Part shown: positions 1 through 7,187 of the stretch, piece after piece
Layout of the letters: every line of letters begins with the position of its first letter
Position numbering within the stretch: position 1 is the stretch's first letter
NCBI GenBank assembly: GCA_014801065.1
Contig: JAAVEX010000062.1
Span: 7,836-21,175, forward strand
DNA length: 13,340 nt
Source: Barnesiella sp.
GTDB taxonomy: Bacteria; Bacteroidota; Bacteroidia; Bacteroidales; Muribaculaceae
Reading direction: 5' to 3'
Program-made: the position numbers and the translations under genes
Notes under the pieces: generated by a model
Databases searched by the model: none
The model's input: only the letters and a program-made list of their open reading frames with translations
Told to the model about the DNA's origin: nothing

Positions 1-435
1 AGTTCGCTGCTCAGCGGTGCCGATCAGATTCCCGAGGGGCATTATGACGATGAGAATATGCGTTCGACGGTGGTGCCGTTTCGCAACGGCGTTATGCTCA
101 GCGTGGCAGCCGGACTTGCCGAAAGCCGCGGTCTGAAGGCGGTGATGATTGCCAACCATGGCGGAGATCACGCTATCTATCCCGATTGCCGCGATGGGTT
201 CATTCGCGCGATGGGTTCGGCAATAGCCGAAGGAACGTATGATCATGTAGAACTCCGCGCGCCATATACTTTCCTGACTAAGGAGGATATATGCAAGCGA
301 GGTGTGAAGATCGGCGTTGACTATTCGCTGACCTATTCGTGCTACAAGGGGGGCGAGAAGCATTGCGGGGTGTGCGGCACATGCACCGAACGCCGCGAGG
401 CCATGATCGCTGCCGGCATCACCCCTGACTGCTGA
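1..435 (+). CDS. queC: 7-cyano-7-deazaguanine synthase QueC, C-terminal part (5' truncated by window)
   Basis: QueC makes preQ0 from 7-carboxy-7-deazaguanine, ammonia and ATP in the cytoplasm, a step of queuosine synthesis for tRNA anticodons. The reading frame is open from base 1, so the gene starts outside the window; 144 codons are visible of a family of roughly 220 residues. Visible family marks are the VPFRNG stretch (codons 25-30), the NHGGDHAIYPDCR segment, and a C-terminal zinc-binding cysteine cluster of the form C-x8-C-x2-C-x2-C (SCYKGG...HCGVCGTC). The N-terminal ATP-binding SGGxDS loop lies upstream and cannot be checked. The gene ends in TGA and is followed by a hairpin terminator, so no further queuosine genes are co-transcribed downstream. 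Identification is firm; completeness is unknown. Confidence 0.93.
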   Translation, partial: SSLLSGADQIPEGHYDDENMRSTVVPFRNGVMLSVAAGLAESRGLKAVMIANHGGDHAIYPDCRDGFIRAMGSAIAEGTYDHVELRAPYTFLTKEDICKRGVKIGVDYSLTYSCYKGGEKHCGVCGTCTERREAMIAAGITPDC

Positions 436-473
436 CCTTAGAAACAGTTTAAATTTAAACCAAATTTTGAAAA

Positions 474-501
474 TAAGGGCTGACCGGTGGGTCAGCCCTT
501 A
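474..501. terminator. Bidirectional intrinsic terminator between queC and the CoA-transferase gene
   Basis: A 12-bp perfect stem (left arm 474-485, right arm 490-501) with a GGTG loop lies between two convergent genes. The minus-strand transcript has a U-rich tract after the stem (complement of 460-473). The plus-strand side is followed by AATAAGTTTA, a weaker tract. The placement suits termination of both transcripts. Confidence 0.8.
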
Positions 502-527
502 ATAAGTTTATGGGAGTGGAGTGGCGG

Positions 528-2024
528 TTAGAAACCGTATTTGCTCCAGTCTACGTTGCGCATGTCGCCTGTGGCTTTGAAGGCGGTGTGGAAGGCGAGC
601 GATGCTTCGAGAGTGTGGGGTGTCTGGCCCGACTGGCCGAGCTTGAGATATTCCATGAGCAGCGGACGATACATCGGGTGAGCGCAGTTTTCGATGATGC
701 GCTCGGCGCGCTGCACGGGATCGAGACCGCGGAGGTCGGCCACACCCTGGTCGGTGATGATCACATCGACGGAGTGTTCGGTATGGTCGATGTGTGAAGC
801 CATGGGGACGATGTTGGAGATCAGGCCGCCTTTGGTGATCGAAGGGCAGGAGAAGATCGAGAGGTAGCCGTTGCGGGTGAAGTCGCCCGAGCCTCCGATG
901 CCGTTCATCATGCGTGTGCCCACGACGTGGGTTGAGTTTATGTTGCCGAAGATGTCGGCTTCGAGAGCGGTGTTCATGGCGATGACACCGAGTCGGCGGA
1001 TCACTTCGGGGCTGTTAGAGAGTTCGGCAGGACGGATTATGAGCTTATCGCGGAAGAAGTCGATGTTGCTGAAGAGTTCTTCTTCCATCTTGTCGGAGAG
1101 GGTGAGCGAACAGGTGGAGCCGAATTTACATTTGCCCATCTTCATGAGTTCGATCACAGCGTCCTGAATCACTTCGGTGTACATTTCAAACTGTGGGATC
1201 TCCTTCGAGTCGCCGAGGCCGAACAATACGGCGTTGGCCACGTTGCCTACGCCCGATTGGATGGGGAGGAACGATTTGGGGAGACGTCCGGCGCGCATCT
1301 CGCCGATGAGGAATCCGCACACGTTGGCGCCGATCTGAAGCGTTACGTCGTCGAGCTCGGTGAAGCCTTTGATGCCGTCGTAGGAGTCGCTGTGGACCAC
1401 ACCTGCGATTTTTTCGGGATCGATTTTCACTGTGGGGGATCCGATGCGGTCAGAGGGTTTGTAGATGGGGATTTCGCGGCGGTTCGGGGGATCGAGAGGA
1501 AGATAGATGTCGTGCATGCCGTAGATGCCTTTGGGCAGCTTGGCGTTGAGCTCGAGGATCACTTTCTTGGCGAGCTTGGCGTAGGTGGGCACGTTGCCGA
1601 CACCGGTGCCGAGCACCACTTCGCCATTGTCCATCACTTCGGCCACTTCGATGATTGCGATATCGAGATCGCCGTAGGTTCCGTAGCGGAATTTCTGAGC
1701 CAGCTCGGAGAGGTGGAGGTCGAAATAGTGAGCGTCGTGGCTGTTGATTCGTTTGCGCAGGTCGGGGGTATTCTGATAGGGAGTGCGGCGGTCGATAGCG
1801 TTGGCACGTGCCAGGGCACCGTCGGCCCAGTTGTTGGTAGAAGCACCGGTGAAGATGTTCACTTTAAAGGGCCGTCCTTCTTCGTGTTCTTTGAGGGCTT
1901 TGTCGGCAAGAGCCTGAGTAACGACTTTGGGTGAGCCGGATGCGGTGAATCCTGAAAGGCCCACGTTGTCGCCGTTGTGGATTAGTTCAGCCGCTTCCTG
2001 CGGCGTCAGTATCGGAAATGCCAT
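528..2024 (-). CDS. Acetyl-CoA hydrolase/transferase family protein (probable succinyl-CoA:acetate CoA-transferase)
   Basis: A 498-residue cytoplasmic enzyme of the acetyl-CoA hydrolase/transferase family, which moves CoA between acetate and succinate or other short acids. In Bacteroidales this fits succinate/propionate/acetate fermentation. The family layout is visible: an N-terminal half with GTGVGNVPTYAK (139-150), the glycine-rich QSGVGNVANAV (256-266), the segment EMYTEV in which Glu284 is the likely catalytic glutamate (position inferred by analogy with Acetobacter AarC), and the GIGGSGDF loop (375-382) near the CoA site. The frame can be extended upstream to 2099, but the start at 2024 (MAFPILTPQE) is preferred because the extension is not family-like and contains the promoter. 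There is no Shine-Dalgarno sequence. Substrate choice (succinate, propionate or butyrate) cannot be read from sequence. Confidence 0.9.
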   Translation of the reverse strand: MAFPILTPQEAAELIHNGDNVGLSGFTASGSPKVVTQALADKALKEHEEGRPFKVNIFTGASTNNWADGALARANAIDRRTPYQNTPDLRKRINSHDAHYFDLHLSELAQKFRYGTYGDLDIAIIEVAEVMDNGEVVLGTGVGNVPTYAKLAKKVILELNAKLPKGIYGMHDIYLPLDPPNRREIPIYKPSDRIGSPTVKIDPEKIAGVVHSDSYDGIKGFTELDDVTLQIGANVCGFLIGEMRAGRLPKSFLPIQSGVGNVANAVLFGLGDSKEIPQFEMYTEVIQDAVIELMKMGKCKFGSTCSLTLSDKMEEELFSNIDFFRDKLIIRPAELSNSPEVIRRLGVIAMNTALEADIFGNINSTHVVGTRMMNGIGGSGDFTRNGYLSIFSCPSITKGGLISNIVPMASHIDHTEHSVDVIITDQGVADLRGLDPVQRAERIIENCAHPMYRPLLMEYLKLGQSGQTPHTLEASLAFHTAFKATGDMRNVDWSKYGF

Positions 2025-2057
2025 TGTGATATGTTGGTTTTTTTTATTATTTTTGTG

Positions 2058-2089
2058 CAAAAATAAAGAATGTTGCGCAAATAGCCAAA
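2058..2089 (-). promoter_or_regulatory. Bacteroidetes-type promoter for the CoA-transferase gene
   Basis: On the minus strand a TTTG (-33 element, 2086-2089) is followed after exactly 20 nt by TATTTTTG (-7 element, 2058-2065), matching TTTG-N19-21-TAnnTTTG. The start of transcription would fall near 2050-2054, giving a leader of roughly 26-30 nt before the ATG at 2024. Confidence 0.7.
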
Positions 2090-2126
2090 AAATGTGCATC
2101 CGAACACACTGTAAGATTGAAAATAG

Positions 2127-3464
2127 ATGAATAAAAAGTTATATATCGAGACTTATGGCTGCCAGATGAATGTGGCCGATAGCGAGGTGGTGGCCTCGGT
2201 AATGGAAAGGGCCGGCTATACGCTGACTGATAATCTCGATGAGGCGGACGCCATATTGATAAACACTTGCTCGATCCGCGACAATGCCGAGCAGAAGGTG
2301 GTGGGCCGGCTTCAGTTTCTTGGCTCGCTTCGCCGCAAGCGCGGCAAGTCGCACCGGCTCATAATCGGTGTGATCGGGTGTATGGCAGAGCGAGTGAAGA
2401 ATGATCTGATTGAGCATCATGGCGTTGACCTGGTGGCCGGTCCGGATTCATACATGGATCTGCCGAGTCTGATAGCTTCGGCGGAGATGGGCGAGAAGGC
2501 GATCAACGTTGAACTTTCCACCACTGAGACCTACCGCGATGTGATCCCGGTGAGACTTCCCGGCAATGTGGTCAGCGGATTTATCTCGATCATGCGCGGT
2601 TGCAATAATTTTTGCAGCTATTGTATAGTGCCTTACACTCGCGGACGTGAGCGCTCGCGTGAGGCTTCGTCGATTCTCGCCGAGCTTGAGGATCTGCGCC
2701 GCAAGGGGTATAAGGAGGTGACGCTGCTGGGTCAGAATGTCAATTCCTATCGCTACACTGATGGTGAGGGAACCACGGTGGGTTTTGCAGATCTGCTGCG
2801 TAAGGTGGCGGCTGCGGCTCCCGATATGAGGGTGCGTTTCACCACGTCGCATCCCAAGGATATGTCGGATGAGATCCTTCATGCCATTGCTGAGTGTCCG
2901 AATGTGTGCAATCATATTCATCTGCCGGTGCAGAGCGGTAGTGATTCCGTGCTTAAGGCGATGAATCGCCACTATGACCGCGCCTGGTATATGGATCGGA
3001 TCGCTGCCATACGCCGCATAATTCCCGATTGTGCGATCACGTCTGACCTGTTTACCGGATTTCATGGCGAAACGGAGGAGGATTTTCAGCAGACTCTCGA
3101 TCTGATGCGTGAGGTGGGCTATGATGCCGCGTTTATGTTTAAATATTCTGAACGACCGGGCACTATGGCTTCGAAACATCTGCCGGACAATGTCGATGAA
3201 TCGGTGAAAATCGATCGTCTTAACCGGATGATTGCTGTGCAAAATGAGTTGTCGCTCGCTTCGCATCGCCGTGAGATAGGCCGCGAGGTAGAGGTTTTGG
3301 TGGAGGGTGTGGCCAAACGGTCGCGCGAGCAGATGGTTGGTCGCACTCCGCAAAACAAGACGGTGGTTTTTGCGCGAGGCGATGCGAAAGTAGGCCAGAC
3401 GGTCAGGGTGCGCGTGACCGATGCTACCTCCGCCACTCTGATCGGTGAGCTGGTGGAATCTTGA
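2127..3464 (+). CDS. miaB: tRNA-2-methylthio-N6-dimethylallyladenosine synthase MiaB
   Basis: MiaB is a radical-SAM methylthiotransferase that converts i6A37 to ms2i6A37 next to the anticodon in tRNAs reading codons that start with U. The 445 residues are full length. The N-terminal UPF0004 domain supplies three cluster cysteines, Cys12 (YGCQMN), Cys48 (NTCSIR) and Cys85 (GCMAER). The radical-SAM CxxxCxxC motif is Cys159-Cys163-Cys166 (RGCNNFCSYC), followed by VPYTRGRERSR. HLPVQSGSD (265-273) is a conserved core segment. A C-terminal TRAM domain (about 380-443) binds tRNA. The gene is divergent from the CoA-transferase gene and ends 28 bp before a strong terminator, so it is probably monocistronic. 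A possible -7 box, TAAGATTG (2112-2119), lies only 7 nt before the ATG and has no clear -33 partner. Confidence 0.97.
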   Translation: MNKKLYIETYGCQMNVADSEVVASVMERAGYTLTDNLDEADAILINTCSIRDNAEQKVVGRLQFLGSLRRKRGKSHRLIIGVIGCMAERVKNDLIEHHGVDLVAGPDSYMDLPSLIASAEMGEKAINVELSTTETYRDVIPVRLPGNVVSGFISIMRGCNNFCSYCIVPYTRGRERSREASSILAELEDLRRKGYKEVTLLGQNVNSYRYTDGEGTTVGFADLLRKVAAAAPDMRVRFTTSHPKDMSDEILHAIAECPNVCNHIHLPVQSGSDSVLKAMNRHYDRAWYMDRIAAIRRIIPDCAITSDLFTGFHGETEEDFQQTLDLMREVGYDAAFMFKYSERPGTMASKHLPDNVDESVKIDRLNRMIAVQNELSLASHRREIGREVEVLVEGVAKRSREQMVGRTPQNKTVVFARGDAKVGQTVRVRVTDATSATLIGELVES

Positions 3465-3492
3465 ATATCCATATAGGTTTATATCGAAATAA

Positions 3493-3535
3493 ATAGGCTT
3501 GGCGATCGTGGTCGTCAAGCCTATGTGTTTTTTTT
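3493..3535. terminator. Intrinsic terminator after miaB, possibly bidirectional
   Basis: The stem pairs 3493-3505 with 3512-3524 (13 bp including one G-U pair) around a 6-nt loop, followed on the plus strand by GTG and a run of eight T. On the minus strand the stem is followed by a T-rich tract (complement of 3481-3492), so it may also end the convergent DUF4332 transcript. Confidence 0.85.
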
Positions 3536-3545
3536 GAGGTGGGGA

Positions 3546-3956
3546 TCAGTAGGTGAGGCACGGAGGGAGTTCTTTGGCCTGGGCGATCATCTTTTCGACT
3601 TCGCTTACGGAGGGCACTCGATTGCAGAGGTTTTTGGCATCGTTGATCTCTACGAGCTTGGGCTGGAGGTTGGCGGCAACGCGATGGCGGAGTTCCTTGA
3701 CTGTGTCGACTCCGGCAGCTTCAAGCAGTTCGGCAAACTGGCCGGCAACGCCTTTGATGCGGAATAGATCGGCGTGGTTGGCCCATTTCAGGATCAGTTT
3801 TTCGGGGATCCCGGTTTGCTGGGCGAGGTCTTTACGTCCTTTGGGGGTTGCGGCCTTTTCGAGCAACTGTTCGGTGGTGTTGCAGCCGGCGGCCTGCAGT
3901 TTTTCGGCATAGACTTGTCCGATGCCTTCGATTTCTTCAATGTTGTAGGTCGACAT
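3546..3956 (-). CDS. DUF4332 helix-hairpin-helix domain protein
   Basis: A 136-residue protein that looks cytoplasmic, with no signal peptide or membrane segment. It carries two helix-hairpin-helix-like segments, IEGIGQVYAEKL (9-20) and RIKGVAGQFAELL (66-78), as in the DUF4332 family, which is distantly related to the DNA-binding HhH repeats of RadA and DNA polymerase/ligase proteins. The family role is not established; non-specific DNA or nucleotide binding is a guess. It lies 57 bp downstream of the DUF1573 gene on the same strand with no hairpin between them, so co-transcription is possible. It ends just before the miaB terminator, which may serve both genes. Family assignment is fairly sure; function is unknown. 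Confidence 0.82.
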   Translation of the reverse strand: MSTYNIEEIEGIGQVYAEKLQAAGCNTTEQLLEKAATPKGRKDLAQQTGIPEKLILKWANHADLFRIKGVAGQFAELLEAAGVDTVKELRHRVAANLQPKLVEINDAKNLCNRVPSVSEVEKMIAQAKELPPCLTY

Positions 3957-4013
3957 AATAGTTGTTTTTGAGGGGTTAGTGTATATATGTCAACAAAATG
4001 CCGTGGCTAAAAG

Positions 4014-4754
4014 TTAGCGGGATCTGACGTTTATTGTCACGGGGTTGAGTGTGTAGGTGTTGACAACGGGGAGGAGTTTAAGGGTGCGTGTTCCTTTGAA
4101 CGGGCGTTTAACGGTGACCGTGATTGGGAGGCTGTCTTCGCGGTCGGGGACGAGAATGGAGCTGTAGGGGATGAAAACGTCGATGTCGGGGTCGGGCTGC
4201 TGGATGAAGAAGGAGAGATTCATGGTCAGGGGGCAGTCGTTGGTGAATCGCAGGGTGATGGTTTGGGGCCGGTCGGCTGATAGTGGGCCGAAGTCGAGGG
4301 TGTTGTTGTCGGCGAGCAGACGATGGCCGAGATCGAAGGCGTAGGAATGGTTGCGCTTGGCGGGAGCGGCCTTGACGTTGCCTTTGATCTGAACGCGTGT
4401 GAATTTTTTGTCGTGAGTGATGATGTTGATCTCTTTACGGAATGATCCGGAGCGGTCGGTAGGGTCGTAGGTGACTGTGACTGAAGCTGTTTTTCCGGGT
4501 GCGATCGGGGCGTCGGGTATGCGGGCTGTGACGCAGTTGCATCCGGTGCGTGCGTTGGTGATGGTGATCGGGCGGGAGCCTGTGTTGGTGAGCCGGAACT
4601 CGTGGGTCACCTTTCCCTTGGCTTCGTCGATGGTTCCGAAGTTGTGTATTTTTGCGTCGACTTTCAGATCGGATTCGATTTTCTGAGCTTTGGCTGCGGG
4701 TGCTGCTGTCAGGAGGAGCAGCAGTAGCATGATTATGTGGATGATTGGTTTCAT
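4014..4754 (-). CDS. Exported DUF1573 domain protein
   Basis: A 246-residue secreted or periplasmic protein. Residues 1-23 form a signal peptide (a leucine run, then AKA before Gln24); there is no lipobox cysteine, so it is not a lipoprotein. The DUF1573 domain (about 31-126) is an Ig-like ASH/MSP-type beta-sandwich with IHNFGTI (36-42) and the characteristic GCNC (Cys72, Cys74). Residues about 138-243 look like a second beta-rich module of similar type, with TLDFGPL (152-158) echoing the HNFG start. DUF1573 proteins are common in Bacteroidetes and have no settled function. The frame can be extended to 4793, but the start at 4754 gives a proper signal peptide, and the extension would run across a -7 promoter box. 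It probably heads a unit with the DUF4332 gene. Confidence 0.85.
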   Translation of the reverse strand: MKPIIHIIMLLLLLLTAAPAAKAQKIESDLKVDAKIHNFGTIDEAKGKVTHEFRLTNTGSRPITITNARTGCNCVTARIPDAPIAPGKTASVTVTYDPTDRSGSFRKEINIITHDKKFTRVQIKGNVKAAPAKRNHSYAFDLGHRLLADNNTLDFGPLSADRPQTITLRFTNDCPLTMNLSFFIQQPDPDIDVFIPYSSILVPDREDSLPITVTVKRPFKGTRTLKLLPVVNTYTLNPVTINVRSR

Positions 4755-4760
4755 AATGTG

Positions 4761-4768
4761 CAAAGTTA
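4761..4768 (-). promoter_or_regulatory. Putative -7 promoter element of the DUF1573 gene
   Basis: On the minus strand TAACTTTG matches the Bacteroidetes -7 consensus TAnnTTTG exactly and ends 6 nt before the ATG at 4754. The -33 region holds only an imperfect TGTG at a 22-nt spacing. If used, transcription starts within a few bases of the start codon. Confidence 0.45.
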
Positions 4769-4802
4769 CAAAAGATACTGTTAGGTTGGGCACACAGCGG
4801 GG

Positions 4803-4840
4803 AAAAATAAGAGGGCGCGGCCTCGCGGTCGCGCCCCCTT
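4803..4840 (-). terminator. Intrinsic terminator of the SusCD/GH18 operon
   Basis: A GC-rich hairpin pairs 4813-4822 with 4827-4836 (10 bp with one G-U) around a TCGC loop. The stem continues past one mismatch with three more pairs (4809-4811 with 4838-4840). On the minus strand it is followed by TTATTTTTCC (complement of 4801-4810), a good U-tract. It lies 65 bp downstream of the last gene of the leftward operon. Confidence 0.85.
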
Positions 4841-4904
4841 GGGATGTGTTTTTGGGATTTATGAAGTAAAGGACTTTGTGTTCCTTATGCTAAACAGTGG
4901 AAGA

Positions 4905-6131
4905 TCAGAAGGGGCACTTCTGATTGTCGACGTAGGTGACGGTTCCGAAGGGTACAGCGTCGTAGCCGTGGCCAGTTTCGTCGCGTACAGAGCCGTCGTC
5001 CTGAGTTTCGCCGTTGAAACGCCAGTAGCCGACGAGTCCGGGAGTGGTTGGGTCGACGTAGCAGATGCCGTTTTCGATTTCGTCGAGTGTGCGTGCAACG
5101 TTCCAAACGCGACATTCCGAGATGTAGCCGTCGAAGTAGCGCGCATAGCCGGCTGAGCGACCGATGGCGAAGCCGTCGGATTCCCAGTTGTGGCCGTCGT
5201 AGGCGATTGCGAGGTTGACCGTACCGCCGTTTTTGGTCTCAACGAAGTGGATCTGTTCGCCGTCGAGGTAGAGACGGAGGTATTGACCGTCGTAAACGGC
5301 TGCGAAGTGGAGCCAGTGGCCTGTGTCGAAGGTTTTTTCAACCCATGATTCGTAGTGGTCCTTCTTGTCGGGGTGGTAGGCGGTGCCGATCGAGCCTTTT
5401 ACAAACTGAAGTTTGTCGACGGGATTGCCTGCGCCGTCGCCGAAGCGGAAGAGGAAGTTTTCCTCGCAACCGCAGAGAGAGCTGATGGCGCCGCCGTTGT
5501 TAGGACGCATACCGTGGCCGAACGACATGGGGAGCACTTTCATTTCGAGTGTCATCTGTTCCATTGCCTGAACGGGAGAGTCGGGGTTGTTGCATGTCCA
5601 GAACATGGGGATGTTGAAGCCGCCCTGGCCTCCGAGGTTGGCAGCTTTGATGTTGATCACTTTGTTGAAGATGACGTAGGCTGTGCGCGAAGTTTCGAGC
5701 ACAGAGAGATTGCCGTCGCTCACGGAGGTGATGGTGACGGGGAGACAGTAGCCCACGCCTTCCTGAAGCTTGTCGCCGTCGGCCGAGAGCTTCATCTGTG
5801 TCGACTGAGCGGTTCCGGCTTTGATCACGAGTTCGCCTCCTTCAAGAGTGTAGGCATCCGCGGGGGGTAGCTGGTAGTTGCGGCCGGTTTTTTTGTTGTA
5901 GGCTTCGATGAGTTCGGGTGCGGCAACCATTTTGACGGTGATGTCGTGGTCTGCTTTGGCCGAAGAAGTGACGGTCAGACCCATCTCGGACTGTCCGTCG
6001 ACAAGGAAGCGGACGTTCTGCGAAGATAAGGTGCCGGTGACAAACACGGCGTCATTGAAATCCGTGTCGTTGCTGCATCCGGTGAAGATCATTGCGAGAG
6101 CAGCAAGTGAACCAATAATATATTTTTTCAT
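4905..6131 (-). CDS. Surface lipoprotein with DUF1735 and LamG-like (concanavalin A-like) domains
   Basis: A 408-residue lipoprotein, the last gene of the glycan operon and probably a surface glycan-binding protein. It has a lipoprotein signal with Cys19 in the lipobox (FTGC). A DUF1735 beta-sandwich (about 28-158) is a module typical of Bacteroidetes glycan-binding lipoproteins and GH18 enzymes. A C-terminal concanavalin A-like/LamG_3 domain (about 185-400) includes the LYLDGEQI strand (287-294), FDGYISECRVWNVART (333-348) and LVGYWRFNG (366-374). I see no glycosidase catalytic signature, so a binding role is more likely than catalysis. It starts 16 bp after the F5/8 protein gene. In described Bacteroides N-glycan loci (BT_3983-BT_3987 type), DUF1735 lipoproteins sit beside SusCD and a GH18 enzyme. 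Ligand specificity cannot be read from sequence. Confidence 0.85.
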   Translation of the reverse strand: MKKYIIGSLAALAMIFTGCSNDTDFNDAVFVTGTLSSQNVRFLVDGQSEMGLTVTSSAKADHDITVKMVAAPELIEAYNKKTGRNYQLPPADAYTLEGGELVIKAGTAQSTQMKLSADGDKLQEGVGYCLPVTITSVSDGNLSVLETSRTAYVIFNKVINIKAANLGGQGGFNIPMFWTCNNPDSPVQAMEQMTLEMKVLPMSFGHGMRPNNGGAISSLCGCEENFLFRFGDGAGNPVDKLQFVKGSIGTAYHPDKKDHYESWVEKTFDTGHWLHFAAVYDGQYLRLYLDGEQIHFVETKNGGTVNLAIAYDGHNWESDGFAIGRSAGYARYFDGYISECRVWNVARTLDEIENGICYVDPTTPGLVGYWRFNGETQDDGSVRDETGHGYDAVPFGTVTYVDNQKCPF

Positions 6132-6147
6132 GATTTACAGTTCGATA

Positions 6148-7173
6148 TTATTTAATCGCGTAGATGTTGAAATTAGAACACTGGAGCTCGGCTGAATACC
6201 AATCGGCCCACGATGTGCCTGCATAAGGGTTGGGGGCTGTGATGCGGATGTAGCGAGCTGACATGCCTCCATAGAAGCCAACGAAGTCGACGCCGCTCCA
6301 ACCTGCGTTTTCACATTCATACACTTCCATCCAGGTGGAATTGTCGGAGCTGAGAGCTATCTTGCTGTGGTTTGTGAATGTTCCGTAGGAAGCCCATCCG
6401 TAGTAATCATAAGAGGCGGTAATACCATCGAAGGTGTATTCCTTTCCGAGATCGACCACTACTGTCACCATCTCGGAATCCGAGAATGTACAGCTGTTGC
6501 CGTTGTCGGAGAACCAGTCGGCGGGGTCGCCATTGATAGAAGCATTGCCAACGGCGGCTACTGTCCAGCCGGAGCGATCGTCGACGAGCGATCCCTTGCG
6601 GTTGTTTTTGCTTGCGTCGGGGTCGGTCACGTCGAAGCTGATGCCAACGGTGAAATATGAGATCGAGGGGACGCTGACAGCGGCCTGTGCGTTGCCACCG
6701 CTCACTGAGCTCATGCGCACGGGGATGATATAGCCGGCGGCGTTGTCGAGAGAGGCGAGAATGTCGGCATCGTCGGTCAGAGTGACGTTGAAGGTGGTGT
6801 CGGACATCAGTTCGCCTTTGGGGATCACGAGCGATTTGTTGCTTACGACGATGGCGTTTTCAGGCATAGCGAGATAGTTGGTGCCGTTGTTAGTGTTGTA
6901 TTCGTCGATGAGCGAATTGTCGATTTCCATTACAACCTGTATGTCGCCTTCGGCCTGCGATTTGCAGCGGGCGGGAATTGCGATGTTGAGCTCGCCGATG
7001 GTGCCCACGGGGGTCTGGACGAGTTTGGTTTCCATGGAATGGTCGGCGGTGTAGACCTTGTTGTATGGATCGCCGGGGAAATCATAAGTATCGTCGTCGT
7101 CGCAAGAAGCGAAGCCGACGGTGCAGAGTGCGAGCGCACCTGCCATGAGATATATGTTTTTAAATAGTTTCAT
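6148..7173 (-). CDS. Surface lipoprotein with DUF1735 and F5/8-type C (discoidin/CBM32-like) domains
   Basis: A 341-residue lipoprotein, fourth gene of the operon. The signal peptide ends at lipobox Cys24 (FASC), followed at once by four aspartates, which matches the acidic surface-export signal known for Bacteroidetes lipoproteins. A DUF1735 domain spans about 38-175. A C-terminal F5/8 type C, galactose-binding-like jelly roll spans about 195-335, with the Trp-rich entry SGWTVAA (201-207), DLGKEYTFDGI (241-251) and the final strand segment SARYIRITAPNP (305-316). Such domains bind sugars in many CBM32 proteins. No catalytic motif is visible, so it is most likely a surface glycan-binding protein working with the SusCD pair. 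The gaps to its neighbours are 14 and 16 bp. Confidence 0.86.
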   Translation of the reverse strand: MKLFKNIYLMAGALALCTVGFASCDDDDTYDFPGDPYNKVYTADHSMETKLVQTPVGTIGELNIAIPARCKSQAEGDIQVVMEIDNSLIDEYNTNNGTNYLAMPENAIVVSNKSLVIPKGELMSDTTFNVTLTDDADILASLDNAAGYIIPVRMSSVSGGNAQAAVSVPSISYFTVGISFDVTDPDASKNNRKGSLVDDRSGWTVAAVGNASINGDPADWFSDNGNSCTFSDSEMVTVVVDLGKEYTFDGITASYDYYGWASYGTFTNHSKIALSSDNSTWMEVYECENAGWSGVDFVGFYGGMSARYIRITAPNPYAGTSWADWYSAELQCSNFNIYAIK

Positions 7174-7187
7174 GTCGATTCAATGAA

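Noticed and set aside
1257..1934. A 225-codon plus-strand frame opposite the CoA-transferase gene
   Set aside because: It is a complement shadow of a conserved enzyme, with Val/Gly/Asp-rich low-complexity sequence and no start context.
2025..2099. N-terminal extension of the CoA-transferase frame up to 2099
   Set aside because: The extension does not match the family N-terminus and contains the complete TTTG/TATTTTTG promoter, so translation should start at 2024.
2448..3518. A 356-codon open frame on the minus strand opposite miaB
   Set aside because: It lies antisense to a certain gene, has a His/Arg/Ile-rich composition with no recognisable domain, and runs through the miaB terminator.
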